Assembly: GCA_002308875.1 (NCBI GenBank)
Contig: DBWK01000056.1
Coordinates: forward strand, 6,948 to 19,350
DNA length: 12,403 nucleotides
Direction of reading: 5' to 3'
Source of the DNA: Treponema sp. UBA1240
GTDB taxonomy: Bacteria; Spirochaetota; Spirochaetia; Treponematales; Treponemataceae
Part shown: piece after piece, positions 6,372-12,403 of the stretch
How the letters are laid out: each line of letters opens with the position of its first letter
Numbering within the stretch: position 1 is the stretch's first letter
The notes under the pieces: generated by a model
Told to the model about the DNA's origin: nothing
Databases searched by the model: none
Seen by the model: only the letters and a program-made list of their open reading frames with translations
Program-made: the position numbers and the translations under genes

Positions 6372-8480
6372 TCAGATTATAAACTTTTGTTTCATTTTTG
6401 CAAGTATTTGCTGTGCAACGTCATCATCAGCAACGGTACTGGGTTCATGATATTCAACAAGATGTGCCGGAATTTCGTCCAGAAACGGTGACGGTTCACA
6501 TTCCACAACACTCTGCATTTTGCGCCGCTTGCGGCAGCTGGAGAGAAAAAGTTTGTCCTTTGCGCGTGTAATTGCAACGTAAAAAAGCCGGCGTTCTTCC
6601 TCAATGCTGCCTTCGCCTTCTTCCATGCTGCGGGCATGCGGAATTAGTCCGTTTTCACAGCCGACAATGAAAACAACAGGGAACTCCAGTCCTTTTGAGG
6701 CATGAATGGTCATGAGGTTTACCTTGCCTTTGTCGGAGTCGTCTTCCATATCATCGCGTGACAAAAGTGTAATCCTGTTTAGGTATGTAAAAAGACTCGG
6801 ATCAAAGTTGTCAGGATCGTTCTCCCAAATCTCGATGGAGTTTATCAGGCTTTCGATGTTCATATATTTGAAGCGCGCGGCTTTTTCGCTTTTCTGGTAT
6901 TCGGTAATCAGGTATCCGAAATAGTCAATTTCATCCACAAGGTTGTGAACTTTTTTTGCGAGTCCTTTGCCACTGAGCATTGTCTGTCGTTGGTTTTCAA
7001 TCAGCGTAACAAATGCTTCCAGTTCTATCGCTGTTTTTTCGCCAAGCAGATTCGGGGCTTCGTATTCCGGTATTCTTTGCGCGATACGCTCATCGTCTGT
7101 TTCCGTTTCTTCATTTCCGTCAAAAAGTGAAGCAGAACCGATTTCTTCGTTTTTGGCGTTGTGATAAGCCGCAAGCAGTGCAATTATTGCATCCCAAAGT
7201 GAAGAATGATGTTCCGTTGCAACGGCTGAAACTGCTTCTATAGCTTTTCTTCCTAGTCCGCGCCTTGGTGTATTTATGATCCGCAACAAATTAATGTCAT
7301 CATCGTGATTAGCAATAACGCGCAGGTAGCTTATGATGTCCTTGATTTCCTTACGCTGGTAAAAACTTGTACCGCCGCTCATCGTATACGGAATGTTACA
7401 TTCAAGAAAAGATTCTTCCAGTGCCCTTGAAAGCGTATTTGCACGGATAAGAACGCCAAAGTCATCGTACTTGCGCTGCTCGGAAATACAGATTGACTGT
7501 ATCATTTCGGAAACAAAATCAGCTTCAGCGGTTTCGTTTTCGGGCATATAGATTTCTATCGGTTTGCCTGAGCCGTTTCCTGACCACAGTGATTTGTCCT
7601 TGCGGTTTGTATTGTGCGAAATAACGCCGTTTGCCGCCTCCAGTATTGTTTCGGTGGAACGGTAATTCTGTTCCAGTCGGATTTCCTGTACATTAGGAAA
7701 GTCCTTTTCAAACATCCGTATGTTTTCATAATTTGCGCCGCGCCAGGAATAAATGCTCTGGTCGTCATCACCTACGACAGCAACGTTTTTGTCCGCAAGT
7801 AAGTGCATGAACTCATACTGCTGAATGCTGGTGTCCTGAAATTCGTCTACCATTATGTATTTGTATCGGTCCCTGTATTTGGCAAGAACGTCGGGATGTT
7901 CTCTGAAAAGCTGGATTGGCAGCGTTATGAGGTCGTCAAAATCAACTGCGTTGTACAGTTTTAATCCTGACTGATAGCCGTCGTAAAGCTGACGGTACAT
8001 TTCGTTCTTTTCCTGCCAGTTCCATCTTCCTATTTTTATATTTGAAAAAAGATTCCCGATTTGGTAAACATCAAGTGCGTCCGCAGTGTAACCGAGTTCG
8101 CGGCCTGTTTCCTTTATAAGCTGATTTCTGTCCGTTTCATCGTAAATGCTGAAGTTACTCCGCCAGCCCAGTTTGTCTATATCCTGCCGGAGAATTCTTA
8201 CACCGAATGCGTGAAATGTGGACACTGTAAGATTCTGCAGCTTTTTGCCGGTAAGTTCTTTAACGCGCTGCTCCATTTCTTTTGCTGCTTTGTTTGTAAA
8301 GGTAAGCGCAAGAATCTGACTTTGCGGGATTCCCATATCGAGCATGTGCGCCATTCTGAATGTGATTACACGTGTTTTACCGCTGCCTGCGCCTGCGATT
8401 ATGAGAAGTGCGCCGTCTGTTGTTGTAACTGCCTTGTATTGTTCGGGATTTAGTTCTTTACGGAGCTGTTCCAGATTCAT
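6372..8480 (-). CDS. ATP-dependent 3'-5' DNA helicase, UvrD/Rep/PcrA family
   Basis: Superfamily 1A helicase for excision/mismatch repair or replication restart. The 702-residue protein has motif I GAGSGKT (30-36), Ia ALTFTNKAAKEM (58-69), motif II VDEFQDT (211-217), motif III GDDDQSIYSWRGA (237-249), IV QNYRST (271-276), V TIHASKGLEF (591-600) and VI VAITRAK (635-641). GDDDQSIYSWRGA resembles Rep most, and the short C-terminus lacks room for the full PcrA/UvrD tail domain; I therefore leave the subfamily open. A charged, acidic segment (about 441-480) sits in the 2B subdomain region and looks like a lineage insertion. The N-terminus MNLEQLRKELNPEQ matches the family, supporting ATG 8480, yet there is no Shine-Dalgarno sequence. 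rdgB follows after 2 nt. Confidence 0.95.
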   Translation of the reverse strand: MNLEQLRKELNPEQYKAVTTTDGALLIIAGAGSGKTRVITFRMAHMLDMGIPQSQILALTFTNKAAKEMEQRVKELTGKKLQNLTVSTFHAFGVRILRQDIDKLGWRSNFSIYDETDRNQLIKETGRELGYTADALDVYQIGNLFSNIKIGRWNWQEKNEMYRQLYDGYQSGLKLYNAVDFDDLITLPIQLFREHPDVLAKYRDRYKYIMVDEFQDTSIQQYEFMHLLADKNVAVVGDDDQSIYSWRGANYENIRMFEKDFPNVQEIRLEQNYRSTETILEAANGVISHNTNRKDKSLWSGNGSGKPIEIYMPENETAEADFVSEMIQSICISEQRKYDDFGVLIRANTLSRALEESFLECNIPYTMSGGTSFYQRKEIKDIISYLRVIANHDDDINLLRIINTPRRGLGRKAIEAVSAVATEHHSSLWDAIIALLAAYHNAKNEEIGSASLFDGNEETETDDERIAQRIPEYEAPNLLGEKTAIELEAFVTLIENQRQTMLSGKGLAKKVHNLVDEIDYFGYLITEYQKSEKAARFKYMNIESLINSIEIWENDPDNFDPSLFTYLNRITLLSRDDMEDDSDKGKVNLMTIHASKGLEFPVVFIVGCENGLIPHARSMEEGEGSIEEERRLFYVAITRAKDKLFLSSCRKRRKMQSVVECEPSPFLDEIPAHLVEYHEPSTVADDDVAQQILAKMKQKFII

Positions 8481-8487
8481 AAAAAGT

Positions 8488-8516
8488 ATTTTATGTAAAA
8501 TGAGCGGAAATGTCCA
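8488..8516 (-). promoter_or_regulatory. Promoter for the helicase-rdgB operon, predicted leaderless start
   Basis: Read on the minus strand: -35 TGGACA (8516-8511, 5 of 6), 17-nt spacer, -10 TAAAAT (8493-8488, 5 of 6). Transcription would begin about 8481, one base before the helicase ATG, which fits the absence of a ribosome binding site. Confidence 0.55.
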
Positions 8517-8537
8517 TTCTGTGTGAGCATTTTAATA

Positions 8538-8566
8538 TCTTGTATTTATGGAAAAAGCTTGTTAAA
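8538..8566 (+). promoter_or_regulatory. Probable promoter for hexokinase
   Basis: TTGTAT (8538-8543), 17-nt spacer, TAAACT (8561-8566, 4 of 6) preceded by TG at 8558-8559 as an extended -10. The -35 is weak (3 of 6). Predicted start about 8573. It is divergent from the helicase promoter, the two -35 boxes lying about 20 nt apart. Confidence 0.4.
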
Positions 8567-8584
8567 CTGTAAGAACAGGTTTAC

Positions 8585-8590
8585 AGGGGG
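8585..8590 (+). promoter_or_regulatory. Ribosome binding site that sets the hexokinase start
   Basis: AGGGGG at 8585-8590 lies 4 nt before ATG 8595. The frame is open from GTG 8523, but that start would lie upstream of the predicted promoter and add 24 residues with no family match. Confidence 0.75.
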
Positions 8591-8594
8591 AAAA

Positions 8595-9941
8595 ATGAAA
8601 ACACACGAAAAAGTAACAGCTTTCTTGGGAAAACACGGTTTTTTACCTTCTTCTTACAATATAAATTCAGTTATTGACGGTCTTCTTTATGATATGAAAA
8701 AAGGTCTCTCCGCTGAAAATTCAGGCGGAAAGAACATGGCAGCATCACAGGATATGATTCCTACCTGGGGAATGCCTCCTGCCGAATCACCAAAAAACAA
8801 GTCAGTTATTGTAATTGATGCAGGTGGAACAAATTTCCGTTCGTGCATAGTATCATTTGATGAAAACGGAACAGCCTCAATAAGCGAGCTTGAAAAAACA
8901 TCAATGCCGGGAATTGAACGCGAGCTTTCAAAAAAAGACTTTTTTGACGCAATTGCCAAAAATCTTGACCACCTGAAAAATAAAGAAAACAAGATAGGTT
9001 TTTGCTTTTCATATGCAATGAAAATAACACCCGACAGCGACGGTCAGGTAATTGCTTTTTCAAAGGAAATAAAGGCTAAGGAAGTAGAAGGTTCTCTTGT
9101 AGGTGCAAGCCTTGCCGATGCGCTTGTTGCAAGAGGCTGGAATCGTCCCGAAAAAATTACTCTGCTTAATGATACAACGGCGGCTCTTCTTGCAGGTGCT
9201 TCAAACGCTACGCAGGGAAGAGCATACAGTTCTTATGTCGGTTTTATTCTTGGCACAGGAATGAACTCAGCTTACATAGATTCAGACCCTATTGAAAAAA
9301 TCAGCGGAATAAAGGATTCCAAAGGCAGAACGGCTCCCAAAAGTCAGATAGTTGTTTGTGAATCGGGTAAATTTGACAAGCTTCCGCGCAGTGAATTTGA
9401 CCTTGAGTTTGACAAAACAACTAACACTCCCGGCTTATACGTTATGGAAAAAATGTGTTCAGGCAACTACCTTGGTCCTGTTGCCGGAATCGCACTCAAA
9501 AAAGCTGCTGAAGACGGTCTTTTTTCTCCTTCTGTTGCAAAAGCGGTTCTCGCGTTGCCAAAGCTTGAACTCAAGGATATGGACAGATTTTTCTATGCTC
9601 CTGCGGACAAGGAAACTGTGCTCGGACAGATTGTTTCTGCCGGCACACAAGAAGATGCGGATATTATGTATGCGATACTCGATGCCTTTGTTGAACGTTC
9701 AGCCCGTCTTGCATCAGCAATTATAGCGGCAGCTGTTATTAAGAGCGGTAAGGGTACTAACGCCGCACTCCCTGTAGGAATCGTCTGCGACGGTACAACC
9801 TTTTATAAAACTCACAACCTGCAGTACCGTATCCGCGGCTACCTTAATGAGGTGCTTATTTCGCAAAGACATCTTTATTTTGAAATAATTACTGTCGATA
9901 ATGATATTACATTGGGAACGGCTGTTGCCGGGCTTTGTTGA
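8595..9941 (+). CDS. Hexokinase, eukaryote-type family
   Basis: Phosphorylates glucose (and probably related hexoses) with ATP to hexose-6-phosphate, the entry step to glycolysis. The 448-residue protein has the bilobal hexokinase layout: phosphate-1 motif IDAGGTNFR (Asp75-Arg82), a sugar-binding region GFCFSYAMKITP, NDTTAALLAG with the likely catalytic base Asp193, the phosphate-2 segment GFILGTGMNSAYI, and an adenosine-region motif LPVGIVCDGTTFYKT near the C-terminus. These match the hexokinase family of eukaryotes (two-part hexokinase domains) rather than the shorter bacterial Glk or ROK glucokinases; similar hexokinases are known in treponemes and Bacteroides. Serine-tyrosine replaces the usual Ser-Phe-Pro after the FS motif, a moderate deviation. 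It stands alone between a divergent helicase operon and the flbB promoter. No terminator hairpin with a T-run follows it. Confidence 0.9.
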   Translation: MKTHEKVTAFLGKHGFLPSSYNINSVIDGLLYDMKKGLSAENSGGKNMAASQDMIPTWGMPPAESPKNKSVIVIDAGGTNFRSCIVSFDENGTASISELEKTSMPGIERELSKKDFFDAIAKNLDHLKNKENKIGFCFSYAMKITPDSDGQVIAFSKEIKAKEVEGSLVGASLADALVARGWNRPEKITLLNDTTAALLAGASNATQGRAYSSYVGFILGTGMNSAYIDSDPIEKISGIKDSKGRTAPKSQIVVCESGKFDKLPRSEFDLEFDKTTNTPGLYVMEKMCSGNYLGPVAGIALKKAAEDGLFSPSVAKAVLALPKLELKDMDRFFYAPADKETVLGQIVSAGTQEDADIMYAILDAFVERSARLASAIIAAAVIKSGKGTNAALPVGIVCDGTTFYKTHNLQYRIRGYLNEVLISQRHLYFEIITVDNDITLGTAVAGLC

Positions 9942-9960
9942 TTTAAAGAAAACGGCGAAT

Positions 9961-9994
9961 ACATTTTGCAAGAAATGTGATTGTGTGTTATACT
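9961..9994 (+). promoter_or_regulatory. Promoter for flbB with an overlapping inverted repeat
   Basis: -35 TTGCAA (9966-9971, 4 of 6), 17-nt spacer, -10 TATACT (9989-9994, 5 of 6); start about 10001. A perfect 6-bp inverted repeat, ACATTT (9961-9966) and AAATGT (9973-9978), straddles the -35 and is a possible operator. It has no T-run, so it is not a terminator for hexokinase. Confidence 0.5.
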
Positions 9995-10024
9995 GAATAA
10001 AATCCGTGAGGTGAGGGGAAAAAA

Positions 10025-10657
10025 GTGTCTGCAAAAGGAACTATTGGAAAAACTATTGTTCTTCTTGTTTTAATCGTTATATTGATTTTTTTGGCATTGT
10101 TCTGGTTTGATTATCTCGGTGTAATTCAAGCAAAAAAATTCTTTTCTCCCGTATACCGTTTGTTTGGTTTGCAGCCACAGACATCCGTTACTGTAACCGG
10201 TGCGGAAAATGTTGTTGAAGCTGATTTGGATGCGGATCGTCTTGCAAAAAGACTGGAATCATTGGATTTGCGCAAGCAGGAACTTGACAAGAGAGAGTCC
10301 GATATTCACACCAAAGAAGCTGAGTTTGAACAGATTGCTCAGGAACTGGAAGAACGCAAAGTCTCTCAGGAAGAACGTGAAAAAACATTTGAAGCAATTC
10401 AAAAACAGTATGAAGACAAAGACAACGCCTACCGTCAGATTGCAAACAACCTTTACAGTATGAAACCTGATGCTGCGGTTAATATTCTGGTTGCTATGGA
10501 AGACCAGCTTGTAATAGATGTTATCAGAAAAGAAAAGGAATTATCCACTGAGTTAAGAAGGGCTTCTATGAGTTCGTACTGGTTGTCGCTTATGCCGCCG
10601 GAACGCGCTGCTGTAATAGAAAGAAAGACCACCAACAAGCCCGTTACTTTGGAATAA
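10025..10657 (+). CDS. flbB: FlbB-like flagellar membrane protein
   Basis: A 210-residue protein with one N-terminal membrane segment (about 10-28), a long charged coiled coil (about 65-130, rich in Glu/Lys/Gln), and a C-terminal helical part (about 140-200: LYSMKPDAAVNILVAMED to LMPPERAAVIE) resembling the MgtE-N/FliG-type superhelix. This architecture is that of spirochaete FlbB, known in Borrelia as a periplasmic flagellar collar component needed for stator and collar assembly, and of MotE-like flagellar proteins. The call rests on architecture and recalled similarity, so the symbol is probable, not certain. Start is GTG 10025, with GAGGGG at 10013-10018 six bases upstream. It has its own promoter and terminator and no flagellar neighbours in this window. 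Confidence 0.72.
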   Translation: MSAKGTIGKTIVLLVLIVILIFLALFWFDYLGVIQAKKFFSPVYRLFGLQPQTSVTVTGAENVVEADLDADRLAKRLESLDLRKQELDKRESDIHTKEAEFEQIAQELEERKVSQEEREKTFEAIQKQYEDKDNAYRQIANNLYSMKPDAAVNILVAMEDQLVIDVIRKEKELSTELRRASMSSYWLSLMPPERAAVIERKTTNKPVTLE

Positions 10658-10682
10658 ATGCTTGTTTTGCAAGCCGGTGAAT

Positions 10683-10716
10683 AAAAAAGGCCTCAGTTTT
10701 ACTGAGACCTTTTTTT
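10683..10716. terminator. Bidirectional intrinsic terminator between flbB and glgC
   Basis: Stem AGG-c-CTCAG (10688-10696) with CTGAG-a-CCT (10702-10710) has a single internal mismatch around a TTTTA loop, flanked by A6 (10683-10688) and T7 (10710-10716). It can act on both strands and lies 17 nt from the glgC stop, serving the converging flbB and glgC transcripts. Confidence 0.92.
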
Positions 10717-10732
10717 GTGCCCTGGTGGGTTG

Positions 10733-12019
10733 TTAGATTATTGTTCCCTCTGGAATAATCGTATTCTTAGGGATTATGATAATGTCATCTGCAACATAGA
10801 ACAGTCCGTGGTCGCCGTCTGAAAGCGGTTTTCCGCTGTGACCAATTGAACAGTTGTCGCCGATACGCGCATTCTTGTCGATGATTGTCTTTTTAATGCG
10901 GCAGTTCTTGCCAACACCGATATTCGGTCTGCCAAGCTTAAGGTTTTCGGCTTTTTCTTCTTCGGTTTCGTAAAAGTCGGAACCCATGCAGATAACACCG
11001 TCAAGATATGTGCCTGATTCGATTATGGAACGCAGACCGATCATTGAATCGCGGATTGTTGCATCTGTGATAACGCATCCTTCACTTGCAGTCGCGCTGT
11101 TCATAACAGCGTTGTTCATCTTTGAAGGTGGCAGGTTACGTGAGTGTGTGTAAATCGGATTGTCTTCATCGTAAAAGTTGAATTTAGGTGTAATCGTTGT
11201 AAGGTCAAGGTTTGCTTCGTAAAAGCTCTTGATTGTTCCGATGTCTTCCCAGTAACCGTTGTAGATATATGAACTTACCTTGCGGGTTCTGATGGCAGAC
11301 GGAATAATTTCTTTACCAAAGTCTGTATATTCGTTGTCCAGAACTTCTTCCATAACTTTTGCGTTGAATATGTAAATACCCATTGAAGCAAGGTATTCTT
11401 TGTTCTGAGCCATATCCGGCGTACGTGTTTCTTTCGGGATTTTCCAGTCAGAAATATCAAGGCTTGCAGCAGGTTTTTCCATAAACTCAACGATTCTGTT
11501 GTTCTTGTCGACTTTCATTATACCAAAGCCGGTTGCGTCTTCTCTTGTAACGGCTGTAGTTGCGATTGAAATTTCAGAACCTGATTCGATGTGTTTGTCG
11601 AGGAACTTTTTAAGGTCCATCTTATAAAGCTGGTCACCTGACAATATTATGTAGTGTGTTGGTTTTTGGATTTTAAAGTGAACAAAGTTCTTGCGGACTG
11701 CATCGGCTGTTCCTTCGTACCAGCCAGAGTGTTCGAATGTCTGCTCGGCGGCGAGAATTTCAACAAAGCCGCGTGAAAATGAATCAAAGCTGTAGCCGTG
11801 TGAAATGTGCATGTGCAGTGATGCCGAGTTGAATTGGGTAAGAATGTATATCTGTTTAAACCCGGAGTTGATACAGTTGGAGATAGGAATATCAACTATT
11901 CTGTGCTTGCCGCCGAACGGAACAGCTGGTTTTGAGCGTTCCTTTGTAAGCGGATAAAGGCGGGTTCCTTTTCCACCGCCAAGAATAATTGACAATACTT
12001 TAGGATTAGAATTAGACAC
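10733..12019 (-). CDS. glgC: Glucose-1-phosphate adenylyltransferase (ADP-glucose pyrophosphorylase)
   Basis: Makes ADP-glucose and pyrophosphate from ATP and glucose-1-phosphate, the committed step of glycogen synthesis. The 428-residue protein, of normal family length, has the nucleotide-binding signature ILGGGKGTRLYPLT (12-25) followed by RSKPAVPFGGKHRIVDI, the AGPase motif WYEGTADAVRKN (100-111), the active-site segment SGDQLYKMD (127-135), and FMEKP for sugar-phosphate binding. The C-terminal third (from about 300) is a left-handed beta-helix of hexapeptide character (NCRIKKTIIDKNARIGDNCSIG region). The motif forms lean to the cyanobacterial/plant-like rather than enterobacterial subgroup, an impression not tested. 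Start is GTG 12019, with AAGGAG (12031-12026) six bases upstream. No other glg gene is in view, so it is apparently not in a glg operon here. Confidence 0.95.
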   Translation of the reverse strand: MSNSNPKVLSIILGGGKGTRLYPLTKERSKPAVPFGGKHRIVDIPISNCINSGFKQIYILTQFNSASLHMHISHGYSFDSFSRGFVEILAAEQTFEHSGWYEGTADAVRKNFVHFKIQKPTHYIILSGDQLYKMDLKKFLDKHIESGSEISIATTAVTREDATGFGIMKVDKNNRIVEFMEKPAASLDISDWKIPKETRTPDMAQNKEYLASMGIYIFNAKVMEEVLDNEYTDFGKEIIPSAIRTRKVSSYIYNGYWEDIGTIKSFYEANLDLTTITPKFNFYDEDNPIYTHSRNLPPSKMNNAVMNSATASEGCVITDATIRDSMIGLRSIIESGTYLDGVICMGSDFYETEEEKAENLKLGRPNIGVGKNCRIKKTIIDKNARIGDNCSIGHSGKPLSDGDHGLFYVADDIIIIPKNTIIPEGTII

Positions 12020-12040
12020 AATAAACTCCTTACAGATAAA

Positions 12041-12069
12041 AGTATAAACCTATTCATTAAAAAATACAA
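12041..12069 (-). promoter_or_regulatory. Probable promoter for glgC
   Basis: On the minus strand: TTGTAT (12069-12064), 17-nt spacer, TATACT (12046-12041, 5 of 6). Start about 12034, leaving a leader of about 15 nt that contains AAGGAG. The -35 is the same weak TTGTAT, at the same 17-nt spacing, as proposed for hexokinase. Confidence 0.5.
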
Positions 12070-12088
12070 ATAAAATATAGATATTTGT
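12066..12088. repeat. AT-rich inverted repeat between rsuA and glgC
   Basis: ACAAATA (12066-12072) and TATTTGT (12082-12088) form a 7-bp stem with a 9-nt loop. On the minus strand it is followed by ATTTTTT, so it may be a weak terminator for the rsuA-family gene; it also overlaps the proposed glgC -35 and could be an operator. Both readings are weak because the stem is AT-rich. Confidence 0.35.
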
Positions 12089-12102
12089 TGGTAATGAGTT
12101 GT

Positions 12103-12403
12103 TTATTGTGTTAAAAGTTGCAGTTCGCTTTCAGATAGTTCTCTGTATGTGCCTGTTTGAAGAGCCGGATCAAGTGAAAGCTTTCCTATTGCGATGCGTT
12201 TTAAATAACTCACTTCGTTACCGGCAACTTTGAACATACGCTTTATCTGGTGATATTTGCCTTCGTGAATTGTGAGTGTGCATATTTTGTCGTCATTTTT
12301 CTCCCAACATAGCATAGCACTTTGCGCTTTGAACGCTTCTTCGTTACTTTCTGCCGGCACATCAATTCCGTTTTTAAAAAGTGCGGTGTATTCTTCTTTT
12401 TCG
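12103..12403 (-). CDS. RsuA/RluB-family pseudouridine synthase, C-terminal part (5' end outside window)
   Basis: Converts a specific uridine in rRNA to pseudouridine. The frame is open to the right edge, so about 99 C-terminal residues are visible, and the in-frame GTG at 12360 is internal. The visible part contains the family's final conserved block: LTIHEGKYHQIKRMF, then VAGNEVSYLKRIAIGKLSLD and GTYRELSESEL, which lines up with E. coli RsuA and its large-subunit relatives RluB/E/F. The catalytic Asp domain and any S4 domain lie outside the window, so 16S versus 23S specificity cannot be settled, though the short tail after the motif favours an RsuA-like form. It is in the same direction as glgC, 83 nt upstream. 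Confidence 0.88.
   Translation of the reverse strand, partial: EKEEYTALFKNGIDVPAESNEEAFKAQSAMLCWEKNDDKICTLTIHEGKYHQIKRMFKVAGNEVSYLKRIAIGKLSLDPALQTGTYRELSESELQLLTQ

Noticed and set aside
8061..8453. A 130-codon plus-strand frame opposite the N-terminal part of the helicase, with many cysteines.
   Set aside because: The cysteine pairs looked metal-binding at first, but their spacing is irregular and the other strand encodes conserved helicase motifs I and Ia in the same region.
8523..8594. N-terminally extended hexokinase from GTG 8523.
   Set aside because: The added 24 residues resemble no hexokinase, the region contains the likely promoter, and AGGGGG stands directly before ATG 8595.
10006..10018. 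GTGAGGTGAGGGG, a partial tandem GTGAGG before flbB.
   Set aside because: Only two imperfect copies of a purine-rich motif are present, which is explained by a strong ribosome binding site.

Overview
The window is an ordinary chromosomal housekeeping segment that looks spirochaetal, most probably from a Treponema. The evidence is combined rather than single: a type 2 (eukaryote-like) isoleucyl-tRNA synthetase end, an FlbB-like flagellar membrane protein, a eukaryote-type hexokinase, two lipoproteins with relaxed lipoboxes, and Rho with a long N-terminal extension. The GlgC gene suggests a saccharolytic, glycogen-making relative rather than a minimal pathogen. Genus assignment is inference; no rRNA or tRNA gene lies here.

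Layout. Bases 1-3659 (+) hold a tight gene string: the 3' end of ileS, a lipoprotein of unknown function, an oversized uracil phosphoribosyltransferase-family protein, and a TPR lipoprotein, joined by an 11-nt gap, an 11-nt overlap and a zero-base junction, so probably one transcript. A good promoter then starts rho, followed by rpmE, which ends in a strong bidirectional terminator (about 5652-5683). On the minus strand, 8480 back to 5686, a UvrD/Rep-family helicase gene is followed 2 nt later by rdgB (XTP/dITP pyrophosphatase), a small genome-maintenance operon converging on rpmE. From 8595 (+) come hexokinase and, from its own promoter, an FlbB-like gene ending in a second bidirectional terminator (about 10683-10716). 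On the minus strand, glgC (12019 to 10733) converges on flbB, and an rsuA-family pseudouridine synthase cut by the window edge lies upstream of it.

How the genes fit together. Hexokinase and GlgC bracket the glucose to glucose-6-P / glucose-1-P to ADP-glucose route, although they are separately transcribed. IleS, L31, Rho and the RsuA-type enzyme are expression machinery; the helicase and RdgB protect the genome and nucleotide pool. The two lipoproteins and FlbB are the envelope/motility component.

I found no CRISPR array, insertion sequence, RNA gene, riboswitch or defence system, and no gene-free stretch longer than about 120 bases. The points most worth checking are the ileS-linked lipoprotein, a promoter that would make the helicase mRNA leaderless, and the extended forms of the UPRTase-like protein and Rho. 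I do not see a clear undescribed system.
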